A DNA stretch of 37,949 nucleotides, from positions 1 to 37,949 of the forward strand of contig JAJPIP010000004.1 of the NCBI GenBank assembly GCA_021324655.1, written 5' to 3'. This document shows, piece after piece, positions 1-7,910 of this stretch. This DNA is from Pseudomonadota bacterium (GTDB taxonomy: Bacteria > Chloroflexota > UBA5177). The notes beneath the pieces are model-generated. The model was not told the DNA's origin and did no database searches. It saw only the letters and a list, made by a program, of their open reading frames with translations. The translations under genes and the position numbers were made by a program. Position 1 is the stretch's first letter; every line of letters begins with the position of its first letter.

Positions 1-1
1 T

Positions 2-47
2 CCGCCGGTGGAGTGCCGTCTCCTCGCTCCACCGGCGGTCCCCTTTT
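2..47 (+). terminator. Rho-independent terminator of an upstream unit
   Basis: A perfect 12-bp inverted repeat (positions 2-13 and 27-38, CCGCCGGTGGAG and its complement) encloses a 13-nt loop and is followed by TCCCCTTTT at 39-47. A strong GC stem plus T-run is the classic intrinsic terminator layout. It would end a transcript entering from the left on the + strand, so comEC at 112 likely has its own promoter in 48-111, although I cannot identify one convincingly. Confidence 0.8.
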
Positions 48-111
48 AAGGCAGCATCCCATGCTAGGCCATCGGCTAAGATGACCTAACCGGCGGCGCG
101 GTGGGGGCAGG

Positions 112-2232
112 ATGATCCTGTGGTGGCTGGCTCTAGCGTTTGTCGGCGGCGTCGCCTTTCCCCTTGCTCCGCCCATCTCGCTCATCCTGGTTCCTCTGGT
201 GGCCGGCTCGATCCTGGCGTTCTTTCGCCGCCTTTCCGGTCTACTGCTGGTCGCGTTCGGTCTCGGTCTGCTCCGTTTGGCGCTCTCGACGCCGCACGAC
301 GCGCTGGCTCCCTATCTGGACGAGTCCGTACAGGCGCGGGGCGTCGTGGCGACCGAGCCGGATATTCGGGATAGCGGCGCGAACTATGACATTCGCCTCA
401 CGGCGATTCATGTCTCAGGGCGATGGGAGACGGTCGCGGCCACGGTGGCCGTGCACACCGCGCGGAGCGTGTTGTTGCGGTACGGCGAGCTCGTCTCGGT
501 CAGTGGGCGGCTGACGGCGTTGCCCGCGCCATACCGATCAGCACTGGCGCGGCAAGGAGTCACCGCGTCCCTGTCCTATCCCCGCATCCTTGACCGGGGA
601 ACGCAGTCAAACCCGTTCTTCAGCGGCCTGATAGCGCTTCGTCAACGGATCGAGGCGGGCATTGACGAGTGGATGCCGGAACCGCAGGCCTCCCTCCTCG
701 TCGGCATTGCCATCGGAACGCACAGCGGCGATCTAGGGAACCTGTCTTCGCTGCTCGTCTTGACGGGCTTGATTCACATCATCGCCATCTCTGGGATCAA
801 GGTCGCCATCGTCGCCGGCACGGTGCATGCCCTGGCCCGCCGCCTCCCCGGCCGCGCGACGGCCCTCGCCGCCTCACTCATTGCGGTCTGGAGCTACGTT
901 GCCCTGACTGGGCTGACGGTGTCCGGCGAGCGGTCGGCCGTCATGTGGACACTGGTGTTTGCCGCCGGGTACCTGGGGCGCAATACCGTTGCGTTGGTCT
1001 CGCTTGGTGTGACGGCTGCCGTTATGGTTGCGCTGCAGCCGCCGCTCCTCACCGACCCGAGCTTCCAGATGTCGACCCTGGGCACGTTCGGGATTGTCGC
1101 GCTGACGAATCCGGTTCTGCGCGCCGTTCGCCGGCTCCCATCTCCCCTGGCGGAGTCGCTGGCGGTAACCGTCGCGGCACAGATCGCCACCCTGCCGGTC
1201 GTTTTCGCATCGTTTCATGTCTTGCCTGCGGTATCGCCAATCGCCAACGCGCTGGTGTTGCCGTTGCTCCCGTTCTTGATCGTCGGTGGTTTGGCCCTGG
1301 GTCTGGCCGCGCCGCTTCCCGCGCTGGCCGCTCCTCTGGGCGTCATTCTCGGCGTCCTGCTCCAGGCGGTTCTCGCTCTGGTACACGTCCTGGCAGCTCT
1401 GCCCACCGTCAACCTTGCCGGGATTGGTCCGGTGGCGTCGGTCCTCTACTATGCGGTCCTGGCGGCGCTCGCCTGGCTGGTCCTCCGACATGCCGGCTGG
1501 GCGCCGGCAGCGCAGCGGCCGCATGCTGCCCGCGAAATGGTCCTTGGGGTGGCAGCCGCCCTGTCTCTCTCGCTGGTGTCGCTGGCGGGGGCGCGCGGCG
1601 CCTCTGCACCCACGTTGACGCTCCTGGGTGTCGGCGACGCTCTTCTCTTGCGGTCCGGTGGTCATCTCGTTCTGATCGACGGTGCCGCCAGGCCGTATCA
1701 GTACCTGGAAAGGCTGGGGTCGGTTGTCGGACTGGACCGCACCATCGACGCCGTCATCGTGACGGACCCGCGGGCGACGCACATCGCGGGGTTCGATGAG
1801 GTCATCCGGCGCTACCGGGTGGGTGAGGTGCTCGACGTGGGAAGTGAGTATCCCTCCGCCACTTACGCACGGTGGCGCGATGACGTTCGCTCGCGACAGA
1901 TCCCGGCCTACCTCGTGCGAACGGGCACGACGCTCTCGCTCGGCACGGTCACTCTCACCGCCCTCGGTCCCGACGCGCTCTATCCCAACCCACGAGATTG
2001 CATCGCCTTGCTGCGTGTGCGGGCCGGGACCCAGACGCTCTTGATCGCCGGCGCGGCCAGCCGGCGCGAGCAGCTGGAAGCGCTGTTTCGGCGCGTCGAC
2101 CTGCGGGCGCAGTTTCTGGTGGCGGATACCACGAACGGGGTGCTTCCGGCATTCCGGAGACGCGTGGGCGGTCACCTCGTGGCAGAGAACGAGAAGCAGA
2201 TTCATCCCCCGGTCACGATTCCGCTGCGTTAG
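112..2232 (+). CDS. comEC: ComEC/Rec2-family DNA uptake channel, degenerate MBL domain
   Basis: The 706-residue product matches the ComEC architecture. Hydrophobic N-terminal segments are followed by an OB-like region (about 65-160), the multi-spanning Competence domain (about 185-470), and a C-terminal metallo-beta-lactamase-like domain (about 500-690) that opens with LGVGDALLLRSGG and LVLIDG. ComEC forms the inner-membrane channel that passes one DNA strand into the cytoplasm during transformation. The MBL domain looks catalytically dead. The usual HxDxDH metal motif is replaced by TDPRATHIAG (about 551-560), keeping only the last His, and the later conserved GDA reads AGA. The ATG at 112 follows a G-rich stretch (GGGGGCAGG). 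A ComF homologue lies far away at 33970-34623 (-). The family call is firm; transport activity is inferred. Confidence 0.9.
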   Translation: MILWWLALAFVGGVAFPLAPPISLILVPLVAGSILAFFRRLSGLLLVAFGLGLLRLALSTPHDALAPYLDESVQARGVVATEPDIRDSGANYDIRLTAIHVSGRWETVAATVAVHTARSVLLRYGELVSVSGRLTALPAPYRSALARQGVTASLSYPRILDRGTQSNPFFSGLIALRQRIEAGIDEWMPEPQASLLVGIAIGTHSGDLGNLSSLLVLTGLIHIIAISGIKVAIVAGTVHALARRLPGRATALAASLIAVWSYVALTGLTVSGERSAVMWTLVFAAGYLGRNTVALVSLGVTAAVMVALQPPLLTDPSFQMSTLGTFGIVALTNPVLRAVRRLPSPLAESLAVTVAAQIATLPVVFASFHVLPAVSPIANALVLPLLPFLIVGGLALGLAAPLPALAAPLGVILGVLLQAVLALVHVLAALPTVNLAGIGPVASVLYYAVLAALAWLVLRHAGWAPAAQRPHAAREMVLGVAAALSLSLVSLAGARGASAPTLTLLGVGDALLLRSGGHLVLIDGAARPYQYLERLGSVVGLDRTIDAVIVTDPRATHIAGFDEVIRRYRVGEVLDVGSEYPSATYARWRDDVRSRQIPAYLVRTGTTLSLGTVTLTALGPDALYPNPRDCIALLRVRAGTQTLLIAGAASRREQLEALFRRVDLRAQFLVADTTNGVLPAFRRRVGGHLVAENEKQIHPPVTIPLR

Positions 2233-2277
2233 CCGCGGATAGTCGACGATCGCCTGCCGCTAGTATCGGTTGACGCC

Positions 2278-3597
2278 ATGACACAGACCACGGAACGCAG
2301 AAAGGGCCGCCGTCCACCGCTCGTCCTGGATCTCGAAACCGCAGACTGGTCGGCTCGCGGTGCGGTGTCGGCGACCGCAGCAGACCGCACGATCCCCGTG
2401 CAGCGAGCCCTGCCCGGTGAGCACGTGATTGCCGAAGTGCACCGCGGCCGCCCCTGGCGCGGCATTGCCCGAGACGTCCTGCGCCCCGCCCCAGAGCGCA
2501 TCGAGCCGCCGTGTCCGTACTACGCCCGGGATTGTGGAGGCTGTCAGTGGCAGCACATGACGTACGACGCGCAGGTCATAACGAAGCGGCGGCTGGTCGA
2601 CCGCGAGATGGAAAGGGCGGGTGTCGATATCCGAGTCGGGCGCGCGGAACGGATGAAGGAACCATGGCGCTACCGCCGTACCGCTGCGTTGGCCATTGGC
2701 TGGGAGGCCGGGTTTCGTCCGCTGCTGCGGCGGGGTATCGTCGAGATCCATGATTGCCCAATCTCTCACTCATCGATCGGCGGCCTGGCGGACGAGATCA
2801 ACCGGCTGTTGCGATCCGGGGCGATACCGAACTATCACGGCAGAGTCTGGCTCGACTGCACCGTGGTCGGTTCGGATACGGAGCCGGCACTGCAGGTGCT
2901 GATTCAGGGGATCAGCGGCCTGACGCTCGAAGAGCATCCCGAATTGCCGGACGTGGCGCAGCGCGTGGCGTCATTGCCTGGCGTCGCGTCCGTCGCGTAC
3001 CGTCACCGCTCGGGCCGGCCGGTCCCGCTCGTCGGTGATCTGATGAGCCGGATCGAAATCGGCGGCCGCGACATGTGGCTGCCGGCCGGCTCGTTTGTTC
3101 AGACCAACCTGGTCATGGTTCCCCATGTCATGCAACGGATGCAGGCGCTGCTCCAGGAGCGGGCCGCCACAGAAGCGGCTGATATTTATGGAGGCGTGGG
3201 GACCTTTGGATTGACTCTCGCGCCGTCAGTCGGCCATATGACACTGATCGAGCTGGATCCACTGGCGGTCGAGGCGGCGCGCCGCACGGCGGGAGAGTGG
3301 AGACTTGAGAACGTCTCCTTTGTGAGCAGGCATGCGGAACGGGCTCTCCCCGAGCTCCCGCCACTCGATGCCGCCATCGTGGATCCGCCCCGCTCCGGTC
3401 TCGGAGTCACCGTCACGTCCGCTCTCACCGCGAATCGCGTGCCGCTCATCCTGTACGTGAGCTGTGCGCCGCCGTCACTCGCCGACGATCTGGCCGCCTT
3501 CCAGGGGGACGGTTATCGCATCACGTCGTTGGACATCTTCGACTTTTACCCGCAGACCTATCACGTCGAGAGTCTGGCCGTGCTCGAGCGATGTTGA
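2278..3597 (+). CDS. rlmD: 23S rRNA/tRNA m5U methyltransferase, RlmD/TrmA family
   Basis: This SAM-dependent RNA uracil-C5 methyltransferase has 439 residues. A TRAM-like N-terminus (about 30-70) precedes the iron-sulphur cysteines C79, C86 and C89 (CPYYARDCGGCQWQH) and the fourth ligand C160 (HDCPIS), as in 4Fe-4S RlmD enzymes. The SAM-binding loop reads DIYGGVGTFGL. Motif IVDPPRSGL and the catalytic Cys C396 in YVSCAPPS complete the active site. Whether the target is rRNA (RlmC/RlmD-like) or tRNA (TrmA-like) cannot be decided from sequence; the symbol is by closest motif resemblance. There is no clear Shine-Dalgarno; TAGTAT lies at 2261-2266, 11 nt before the ATG, so the mRNA may be almost leaderless. 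The stop overlaps the maf start by 7 nt. Confidence 0.88.
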   Translation: MTQTTERRKGRRPPLVLDLETADWSARGAVSATAADRTIPVQRALPGEHVIAEVHRGRPWRGIARDVLRPAPERIEPPCPYYARDCGGCQWQHMTYDAQVITKRRLVDREMERAGVDIRVGRAERMKEPWRYRRTAALAIGWEAGFRPLLRRGIVEIHDCPISHSSIGGLADEINRLLRSGAIPNYHGRVWLDCTVVGSDTEPALQVLIQGISGLTLEEHPELPDVAQRVASLPGVASVAYRHRSGRPVPLVGDLMSRIEIGGRDMWLPAGSFVQTNLVMVPHVMQRMQALLQERAATEAADIYGGVGTFGLTLAPSVGHMTLIELDPLAVEAARRTAGEWRLENVSFVSRHAERALPELPPLDAAIVDPPRSGLGVTVTSALTANRVPLILYVSCAPPSLADDLAAFQGDGYRITSLDIFDFYPQTYHVESLAVLERC

Positions 3598-4196
3598 TTC
3601 TGGCGTCGGGCTCGCCCCGCCGCCAAATTCTGGTGCGTGCGTTGGGCGTGCCGGCCGAGATCGTGCCGAGCGACGCTCCAGAGCGCCGGGCACGCGGTGG
3701 AGAGGACCCGACACAGTACGCGCTCGACGTCGCACGCGCCAAGGCGCAAGCAGTAGCCCGAGTCCGTCCCGGTGACACCATCCTGGCGGCCGACACGGTG
3801 GTCGCCGTGGGGGGAGAGATCCTGGGCAAGCCGGCTGATACCGAGGACGCCCTGCGCATGCTCCGCCTCTTGCGGGGCCGCGTGCACCAGGTGACGACCG
3901 CCGTGGTGGTGCGTTGCGGCGAGACCGTCTGGGACGGCGCGGTCACCAGTGACGTGCGCATGCGCCCGTTCAGTGACGAGGAAGCACGCGACTACATCGC
4001 CACGGGTGAGCCGATGGACAAGGCCGGCGCGTATGCCGTTCAGGGATTCGGAGGGACGTTTGTCGAGTCGGTCGACGGTTGCTACCACGCCGTCGTCGGA
4101 CTGCCGTTGTGCCTCGCCGCATCCCTCCTTCACCGTTGCGGGATCCCGGCGACGCTGCCGGCGGACACGTCGTGCGCCTCGTGTGCGCCGACGTGA
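3591..4196 (+). CDS. maf: Maf-family nucleotide pyrophosphatase
   Basis: The 201-residue Maf/YhdE-type protein is expected to hydrolyse dTTP, UTP or modified nucleoside triphosphates to monophosphates, a house-cleaning role also linked to septum control. Visible family motifs are ASGSPRR at the N-terminus, AADTVV and LGKP in the middle, and DKAGAYAVQG near the C-terminal third. Length is typical (about 190-210). The ATG sits inside the 3' end of the methyltransferase gene (7-nt overlap), so translation is probably coupled. The last 20 residues, including a CASC motif, extend past the conserved core and may be lineage specific. Confidence 0.92.
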   Translation: MLILASGSPRRQILVRALGVPAEIVPSDAPERRARGGEDPTQYALDVARAKAQAVARVRPGDTILAADTVVAVGGEILGKPADTEDALRMLRLLRGRVHQVTTAVVVRCGETVWDGAVTSDVRMRPFSDEEARDYIATGEPMDKAGAYAVQGFGGTFVESVDGCYHAVVGLPLCLAASLLHRCGIPATLPADTSCASCAPT

Positions 4197-4226
4197 ATCC
4201 ACACGGTACACACGATTTTTGTGACC

Positions 4227-4235
4227 TTGTCCACG
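4227..4235 (+). promoter_or_regulatory. single DnaA-box-like 9-mer upstream of dnaA
   Basis: TTGTCCACG matches the high-GC form of the DnaA box (TTRTCCACA) at eight of nine positions and lies 130 nt before the dnaA-like start. It could serve autoregulation. It is alone: I see no cluster and no AT-rich unwinding element, so it does not make this an origin. A chance match is possible. Confidence 0.3.
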
Positions 4236-4332
4236 CCCTACCGCCGAATCGCCGCACGCTGCCGAATCTTACCGATTTATGTCCGCAATCCAGTGGTAGT
4301 TATCGTCAAGTAGGAGCACCCCGCGTGCAGTA

Positions 4333-4361
4333 CCCTTGAGTGCGAAAAAGCACTTCGAGGG
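4333..4361 (+). promoter_or_regulatory. stem-loop covering the dnaA Shine-Dalgarno
   Basis: Positions 4333-4343 pair with 4350-4361 to give about 11 bp (5 bp, one bulged T at 4355, then 6 bp including one G-U) closed by a GAAAAA loop at 4344-4349. The 3' arm contains GAGGG (4357-4361), the only Shine-Dalgarno-like sequence before the ATG at 4366. The folded form would hide the ribosome binding site. There is no T-run after it, so it is not an ordinary terminator. A regulatory role is inference. Confidence 0.55.
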
Positions 4362-4365
4362 CTGA

Positions 4366-6027
4366 ATGACGGAATCCGCCGACGTCTATCGGGTGCGCGC
4401 GGTTCCTCCTGCGGATCGTCGTGCCCCCGGGGATATTGCGCTGCTGGCGTGCGATCGCTGCAGCGTGGAGAGCCTGCCCTGGGAGTTGCGCACTTTCGGG
4501 AAGCAGTCTATTTGCGGCAGGTGTTACGGCGCCACGCTGGAGTTGGCCGGCGCTGCCATCCGTTCCATGCCGGCGGATGGAGCAAGGCGATGCGCTCAGT
4601 GTCGCGCCATGCGTGACCCGCAATTCGGGAGCGCCTGGTGCGGAGCGATCGAGCTCGGCGATGAGCGGGCCCTGATCTGTGCCAACTTTGTCTCCTTGCG
4701 CAGCGAAGAGCTGCGCCCCCGTCTCAACGGGGGCAGGAGCCGCGCGCTGGAGGTCTGGCGCGACGTCACCGACGAACTGCGGACGGCGCTCGGAGAAGCG
4801 AACTTCGGCACCTGGTTTGGCCGGGTCGAAGTACTGTCCCTCGATGGGGACGAGCTGACGCTCTCGGTTCCCGACGAGTACACCGCGGATTGGTTATCGC
4901 AGCGCTTCGGCCCCGTGATCCACCAGGCGTTCGTCGCGCGCGGCCATGCCGGCATCGAGCCCGTCTACCTCGTCGGCGAGGTCGGCGAGCGTCCGCCCCT
5001 TCCCTCGGAGGTGGTGCGTGCCAAGGTCGGGTTCAATCCACATTACACATTCGAGGAATTCGTGGTCGGCGCGGGGAACCGGCTGGCTCATGCCAGCGCG
5101 CAGGCCGTGCTCCGCAAGGTGGGCACCGCCTATAACCCGCTGGTGCTGTATGGCGGGGTCGGCGTCGGCAAAACGCATCTTTTGCAGGCCATCGGACAGG
5201 CGGCCATCGACGGTGGCAAGGACGCCCTGTACGTCACCTCTGAGATGTTTACCAATGAGCTCATCCTGGCGATTCGCGACGGGGTGACGCAGGACTTCCG
5301 CGATCGCTACCGCACGGTGGACTTTCTCCTCATCGACGACGTGCAATTCATTGCCGGCAAGGAAGCGACGCAGGAGGAATTCTTCCACACGTTCAACGCT
5401 CTCCATCAGTCCGGCAAACAGATCGTCATCACCAGTGATCGGCCGCCCTCCGAGCTGCGCGGGCTGCAGGACCGTCTCGTTTCTCGCTTTACCTGGGGAA
5501 TGGCAGCGGACATGCAGGCCCCGGATCTCGAGACCCGGATGGCGATCTTGCGGCGGAAGGCGGCACAGCGTGCCCTGCCGGATGACGTGCTCAGCGCCGT
5601 GGCGACGCGGATTGGGAGCAATGTTCGGGAGCTGGAGGGCACGCTGAATCGTGTGCTGGCGCAGGCCGACTTGCTGGGCACGGAGCCCAGCCTCGACGTC
5701 GTCCGCGGTGTGCTCGGCGACGGCGTCGTCCCGGGCAGTGCTCGTCCCGACGCGATTCTCGAGGCAGTGGCGTCCTACTTCCGTATCAGGGGATCGGAGC
5801 TATGCGGGCCGCAGCGCGAACGTGCCATCGCCTACGCGCGTCAGATCGCCATGTACCTGCTGCGGGAGGAGTCCAAGCTCTCTCTGCTCGAAGTCGGCAA
5901 TCATCTCGGCGGACGCAATCACAGCACAGTGATTTACGGCTGCAGCAAGATCGAGAAAGAGGTCAAGCACAAGGGCCGCGTCCGTCAGGACATCCTCGCC
6001 GTCAAGCAGCTCTTGTACGGCTCATAG
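4366..6027 (+). CDS. dnaA: DnaA replication initiator with two N-terminal Cys4 modules
   Basis: From about residue 127 this 553-residue protein is a normal DnaA: domain I (about 127-200), a short linker, AAA+ domain III with Walker A GGVGVGKT (about 263-270), Walker B LLIDDVQF (about 321) and LVSRFTWG with the arginine finger, and helix-turn-helix domain IV (about 455-553) ending in GNHLGGRNHSTVIYG. DnaA binds origin boxes and opens the duplex. Two features are odd. First, residues 1-120 add two four-cysteine modules, C29/C32/C50/C53 and C76/C79/C92/C105, likely zinc binding. Second, the box-contact motif has Asn where most DnaAs have Asp (GRDHTTV). The gene is not beside dnaN, recF or gyrB. 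A hairpin covers its Shine-Dalgarno. It could be the sole DnaA or a second paralogue. Confidence 0.9.
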   Translation: MTESADVYRVRAVPPADRRAPGDIALLACDRCSVESLPWELRTFGKQSICGRCYGATLELAGAAIRSMPADGARRCAQCRAMRDPQFGSAWCGAIELGDERALICANFVSLRSEELRPRLNGGRSRALEVWRDVTDELRTALGEANFGTWFGRVEVLSLDGDELTLSVPDEYTADWLSQRFGPVIHQAFVARGHAGIEPVYLVGEVGERPPLPSEVVRAKVGFNPHYTFEEFVVGAGNRLAHASAQAVLRKVGTAYNPLVLYGGVGVGKTHLLQAIGQAAIDGGKDALYVTSEMFTNELILAIRDGVTQDFRDRYRTVDFLLIDDVQFIAGKEATQEEFFHTFNALHQSGKQIVITSDRPPSELRGLQDRLVSRFTWGMAADMQAPDLETRMAILRRKAAQRALPDDVLSAVATRIGSNVRELEGTLNRVLAQADLLGTEPSLDVVRGVLGDGVVPGSARPDAILEAVASYFRIRGSELCGPQRERAIAYARQIAMYLLREESKLSLLEVGNHLGGRNHSTVIYGCSKIEKEVKHKGRVRQDILAVKQLLYGS

Positions 6028-6069
6028 CGTGAGGCGCACGATGGTGCGGCGCGGGTGTACTCTGGCGTC

Positions 6070-6408
6070 ATGCAGTGGATTCGCCGCGTCTTGTTGGGGC
6101 CTCCCGGCCGCTACCGGCGCTCAGCGCTGATCTCGCTGGGTATTGCGGGTCTCGGCCTTGCCGAGTTGGTCGTGCTGTTCGCGATCCTGGCGCTTGCCTT
6201 CGTCGTCCAGATCTTCGTTCTGTGGGGCCGGTACGGCGACAATCCCCAGCACGGCGCACTCCATTTCTGGGCCGCCGAACCGCCGTTTTCCTCGCTGTTC
6301 ACCATCCTCTACTACCAGGCTGGTGCCGTGATCGCCGTTGGCGTGATCCGGGCCGCCGTCATTGGCGTGGTGGCCATGCTGGGCACCATGCGCTGGCGCC
6401 GTGCCTGA
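6070..6408 (+). CDS. small two-span membrane protein, unknown function
   Basis: I do not recognise this 112-residue protein. It has a basic N-terminus (WIRRVLLGPPGRYRR), one long hydrophobic segment at about 21-48 and a second at about 80-105, joined by a loop containing WGRYGDNPQHG and ending in RWRRA, so two membrane spans with both ends cytoplasmic are likely by the positive-inside rule. A GTG at 6055 would add five residues. There is no Shine-Dalgarno, and TACTCT at 6058-6063 lies six nt before the ATG, which would suit a leaderless transcript. It follows dnaA by 42 nt and precedes a convergent hairpin. Confidence 0.6.
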   Translation: MQWIRRVLLGPPGRYRRSALISLGIAGLGLAELVVLFAILALAFVVQIFVLWGRYGDNPQHGALHFWAAEPPFSSLFTILYYQAGAVIAVGVIRAAVIGVVAMLGTMRWRRA

Positions 6409-6433
6409 GCGCGTCCCTGGTTACGGACTGGAT

Positions 6434-6471
6434 CGAGCAGGCCGACAACTGTCGCTGTGCCGGCCTGCTCG
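6434..6471. terminator. hairpin between convergent genes
   Basis: A perfect 11-bp inverted repeat (6434-6444 and 6461-6471, CGAGCAGGCCG) with a 16-nt loop sits between the + strand membrane protein (stop 6408) and the - strand peptidase (stop 6477-6479). Its position suits a bidirectional terminator. Neither side has a clear T-run, so it may need Rho or act mainly as an mRNA 3' stabiliser. Confidence 0.55.
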
Positions 6472-6476
6472 CCCGA

Positions 6477-7535
6477 TTACGGGGTGAAGTCGCTGTCGCT
6501 CCCCAGATCCTGGACGAAGCGAGTCAGGATGGCCACGGCGGCATCGACATCGTCGGTGGAGAGGAGTTCCGAGTTGGTATGCAAGTACCGTGTCGGCACG
6601 CTCATGAGGCCCGTTGCCACACCGCCGCGCTCCGTCTGAATCACGTTCTCGTCGGTGGGCGTTCCTCCCGGTAGCGCGTCGACCTGGTACGGCGCACCCG
6701 CTGCCCGGGCGGCAGCGACCAGGCGCTCGAAGACTTTGGGGTTGGTGTTGGCGCCCCGGAAGATGACCGGACCCGCGCCGACCTTGATCTCGCCCAACTC
6801 GGTTTTGGACGACTCGGGATGATCTGACGTCCACGTCACTTCGAGTGCAACCGCGACGTCGGGGTTGATCTCGTACGCGGCAGCGCGAGCGCCGCGCAGT
6901 CCGATCTCTTCCTGCACTGTCGAGGCGGCAAAGACGGCGGCGGACGGCCGGCCCGCGGTCAGATTGCGGAACGTCTCGGCCACCATATAGCAGCCGACGC
7001 GGTCGTCCAGTCCGGCAGCGGTGACCAGGCTGCCCTGCAAACGTTGCATGCGCGATTCGCGTCCGCCGGCATCCCCGATACCCAGCAGTTTCTCCGCCTC
7101 CTCCTTGCTGGACGCTCCAATATCGATCCAGAGGTTCTTCAGTTGCGGCGCCTTCTTGCGTTCTTCCTGTTCGAGGAGGTGAATCGGCTTTCGCCCGATC
7201 ACGCCGAGTACGGGACCGCCGGTGCCCATGATTGTGACGCGATTGCCGGCGAGAGTGACCGGGTCGAAGCCGCCGATGGGCGACCAATAGATGTAGCCGT
7301 TCTCGTCAATGTAGCGGACGAGGAACCCGATCTGGTCGACATGGGCATCGAGCATGACACGGGGACGACCATCGGCGTTGAGCGAGGCGATGACGTTTCC
7401 CATGGCGTCCGTTTTGACGTCGACTCCGCTGCCCTGTACCCGGTCGCGCCACACCTGCTGTGCCGCCTGCTCGTATCCCGACGGCCCGATGGTTTCTACC
7501 AACTTCTGAAAGAACGCGTACTGATCCTGATCCAC
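6477..7535 (-). CDS. M42-family (glutamyl/FrvX-type) metalloaminopeptidase
   Basis: The 352-residue protein belongs to peptidase family M42, cytosolic dinuclear-metal aminopeptidases that assemble into large tetrahedral shells and trim peptides. Recognisable ligands and catalytic residues are H65 and D67 in LDAHVDQIGF, the bridging Asp in GLDDRVG (about 177), E209 and E210 in VQEEIGLRG, and H319 in VPTRYLHT. The position that is usually Asp (VDVT) is E232 here (LEVTW), a conservative change at a metal ligand. The GTG start is preceded by a good GAGGAG. The gene is convergent with the dnaA unit and separated from the next - strand gene by about 220 nt in which I see no feature. Confidence 0.88.
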   Translation of the reverse strand: MDQDQYAFFQKLVETIGPSGYEQAAQQVWRDRVQGSGVDVKTDAMGNVIASLNADGRPRVMLDAHVDQIGFLVRYIDENGYIYWSPIGGFDPVTLAGNRVTIMGTGGPVLGVIGRKPIHLLEQEERKKAPQLKNLWIDIGASSKEEAEKLLGIGDAGGRESRMQRLQGSLVTAAGLDDRVGCYMVAETFRNLTAGRPSAAVFAASTVQEEIGLRGARAAAYEINPDVAVALEVTWTSDHPESSKTELGEIKVGAGPVIFRGANTNPKVFERLVAAARAAGAPYQVDALPGGTPTDENVIQTERGGVATGLMSVPTRYLHTNSELLSTDDVDAAVAILTRFVQDLGSDSDFTP

Positions 7536-7754
7536 CTGATCTCCTCACCCGCGCCGACGTTCGACGGCGCCTCAATATGTGACGCTCCAACCGGTCGCCC
7601 CGAAACGACCTTCCCGTCGATGGTCCGGTACGGACTGTCCCTCCGAGTTTGTCCGCCCACCCTATGGCCCCGGGCAGGGGGACGGACTCAGAGCTACATT
7701 CCCTACCGGCGCACTCGGGCGACGCCGGAGTCCTGCCTCAATAATAAGCGGTTG

Positions 7755-7910
7755 TCAGGGAAGGGCCGTGAGGGTCGGTAATGGGGGTGCGGTCGGATCC
7801 AGGGGCGCGGCGTGCGAGACGTGGAGGTGCGCCGGCGCGTGGGGCTGGAATCGTATCACGGTGAGAGTGGCGGCCACGGCCAGCAGGGCCCCGACAATGA
7901 CGTGCCTCAC
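7755..7910 (-). CDS. 51-residue membrane/secreted peptide coupled to the HIT gene
   Basis: A GTG at 7910-7908 overlaps the TGA of the HIT gene as GTGA, the same 4-nt coupling used by several pairs in this window. The product has an RH N-terminus, a hydrophobic stretch at about residues 4-19 (VIVGALLAVAATLTVI) and a Pro/Ala/His-rich tail to residue 51. It looks like a signal-anchor peptide exposed outside the cell, or a small exported protein. No family is recognised. Overlap geometry and the clean hydrophobic segment support it; its short length leaves real doubt. Confidence 0.45.
   Translation of the reverse strand: MRHVIVGALLAVAATLTVIRFQPHAPAHLHVSHAAPLDPTAPPLPTLTALP

Noticed and set aside
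874-2205. 443-codon open frame antisense to comEC
   Set aside because: It mirrors comEC codon periodicity in GC-rich DNA, has a low-complexity Arg/Gln/Asp-rich translation and no family motif.
4197-4365. Replication origin beside dnaA
   Set aside because: Only one DnaA-box-like 9-mer is visible, no AT-rich unwinding region, and dnaN, recF, gyrB or rpmH are not adjacent.
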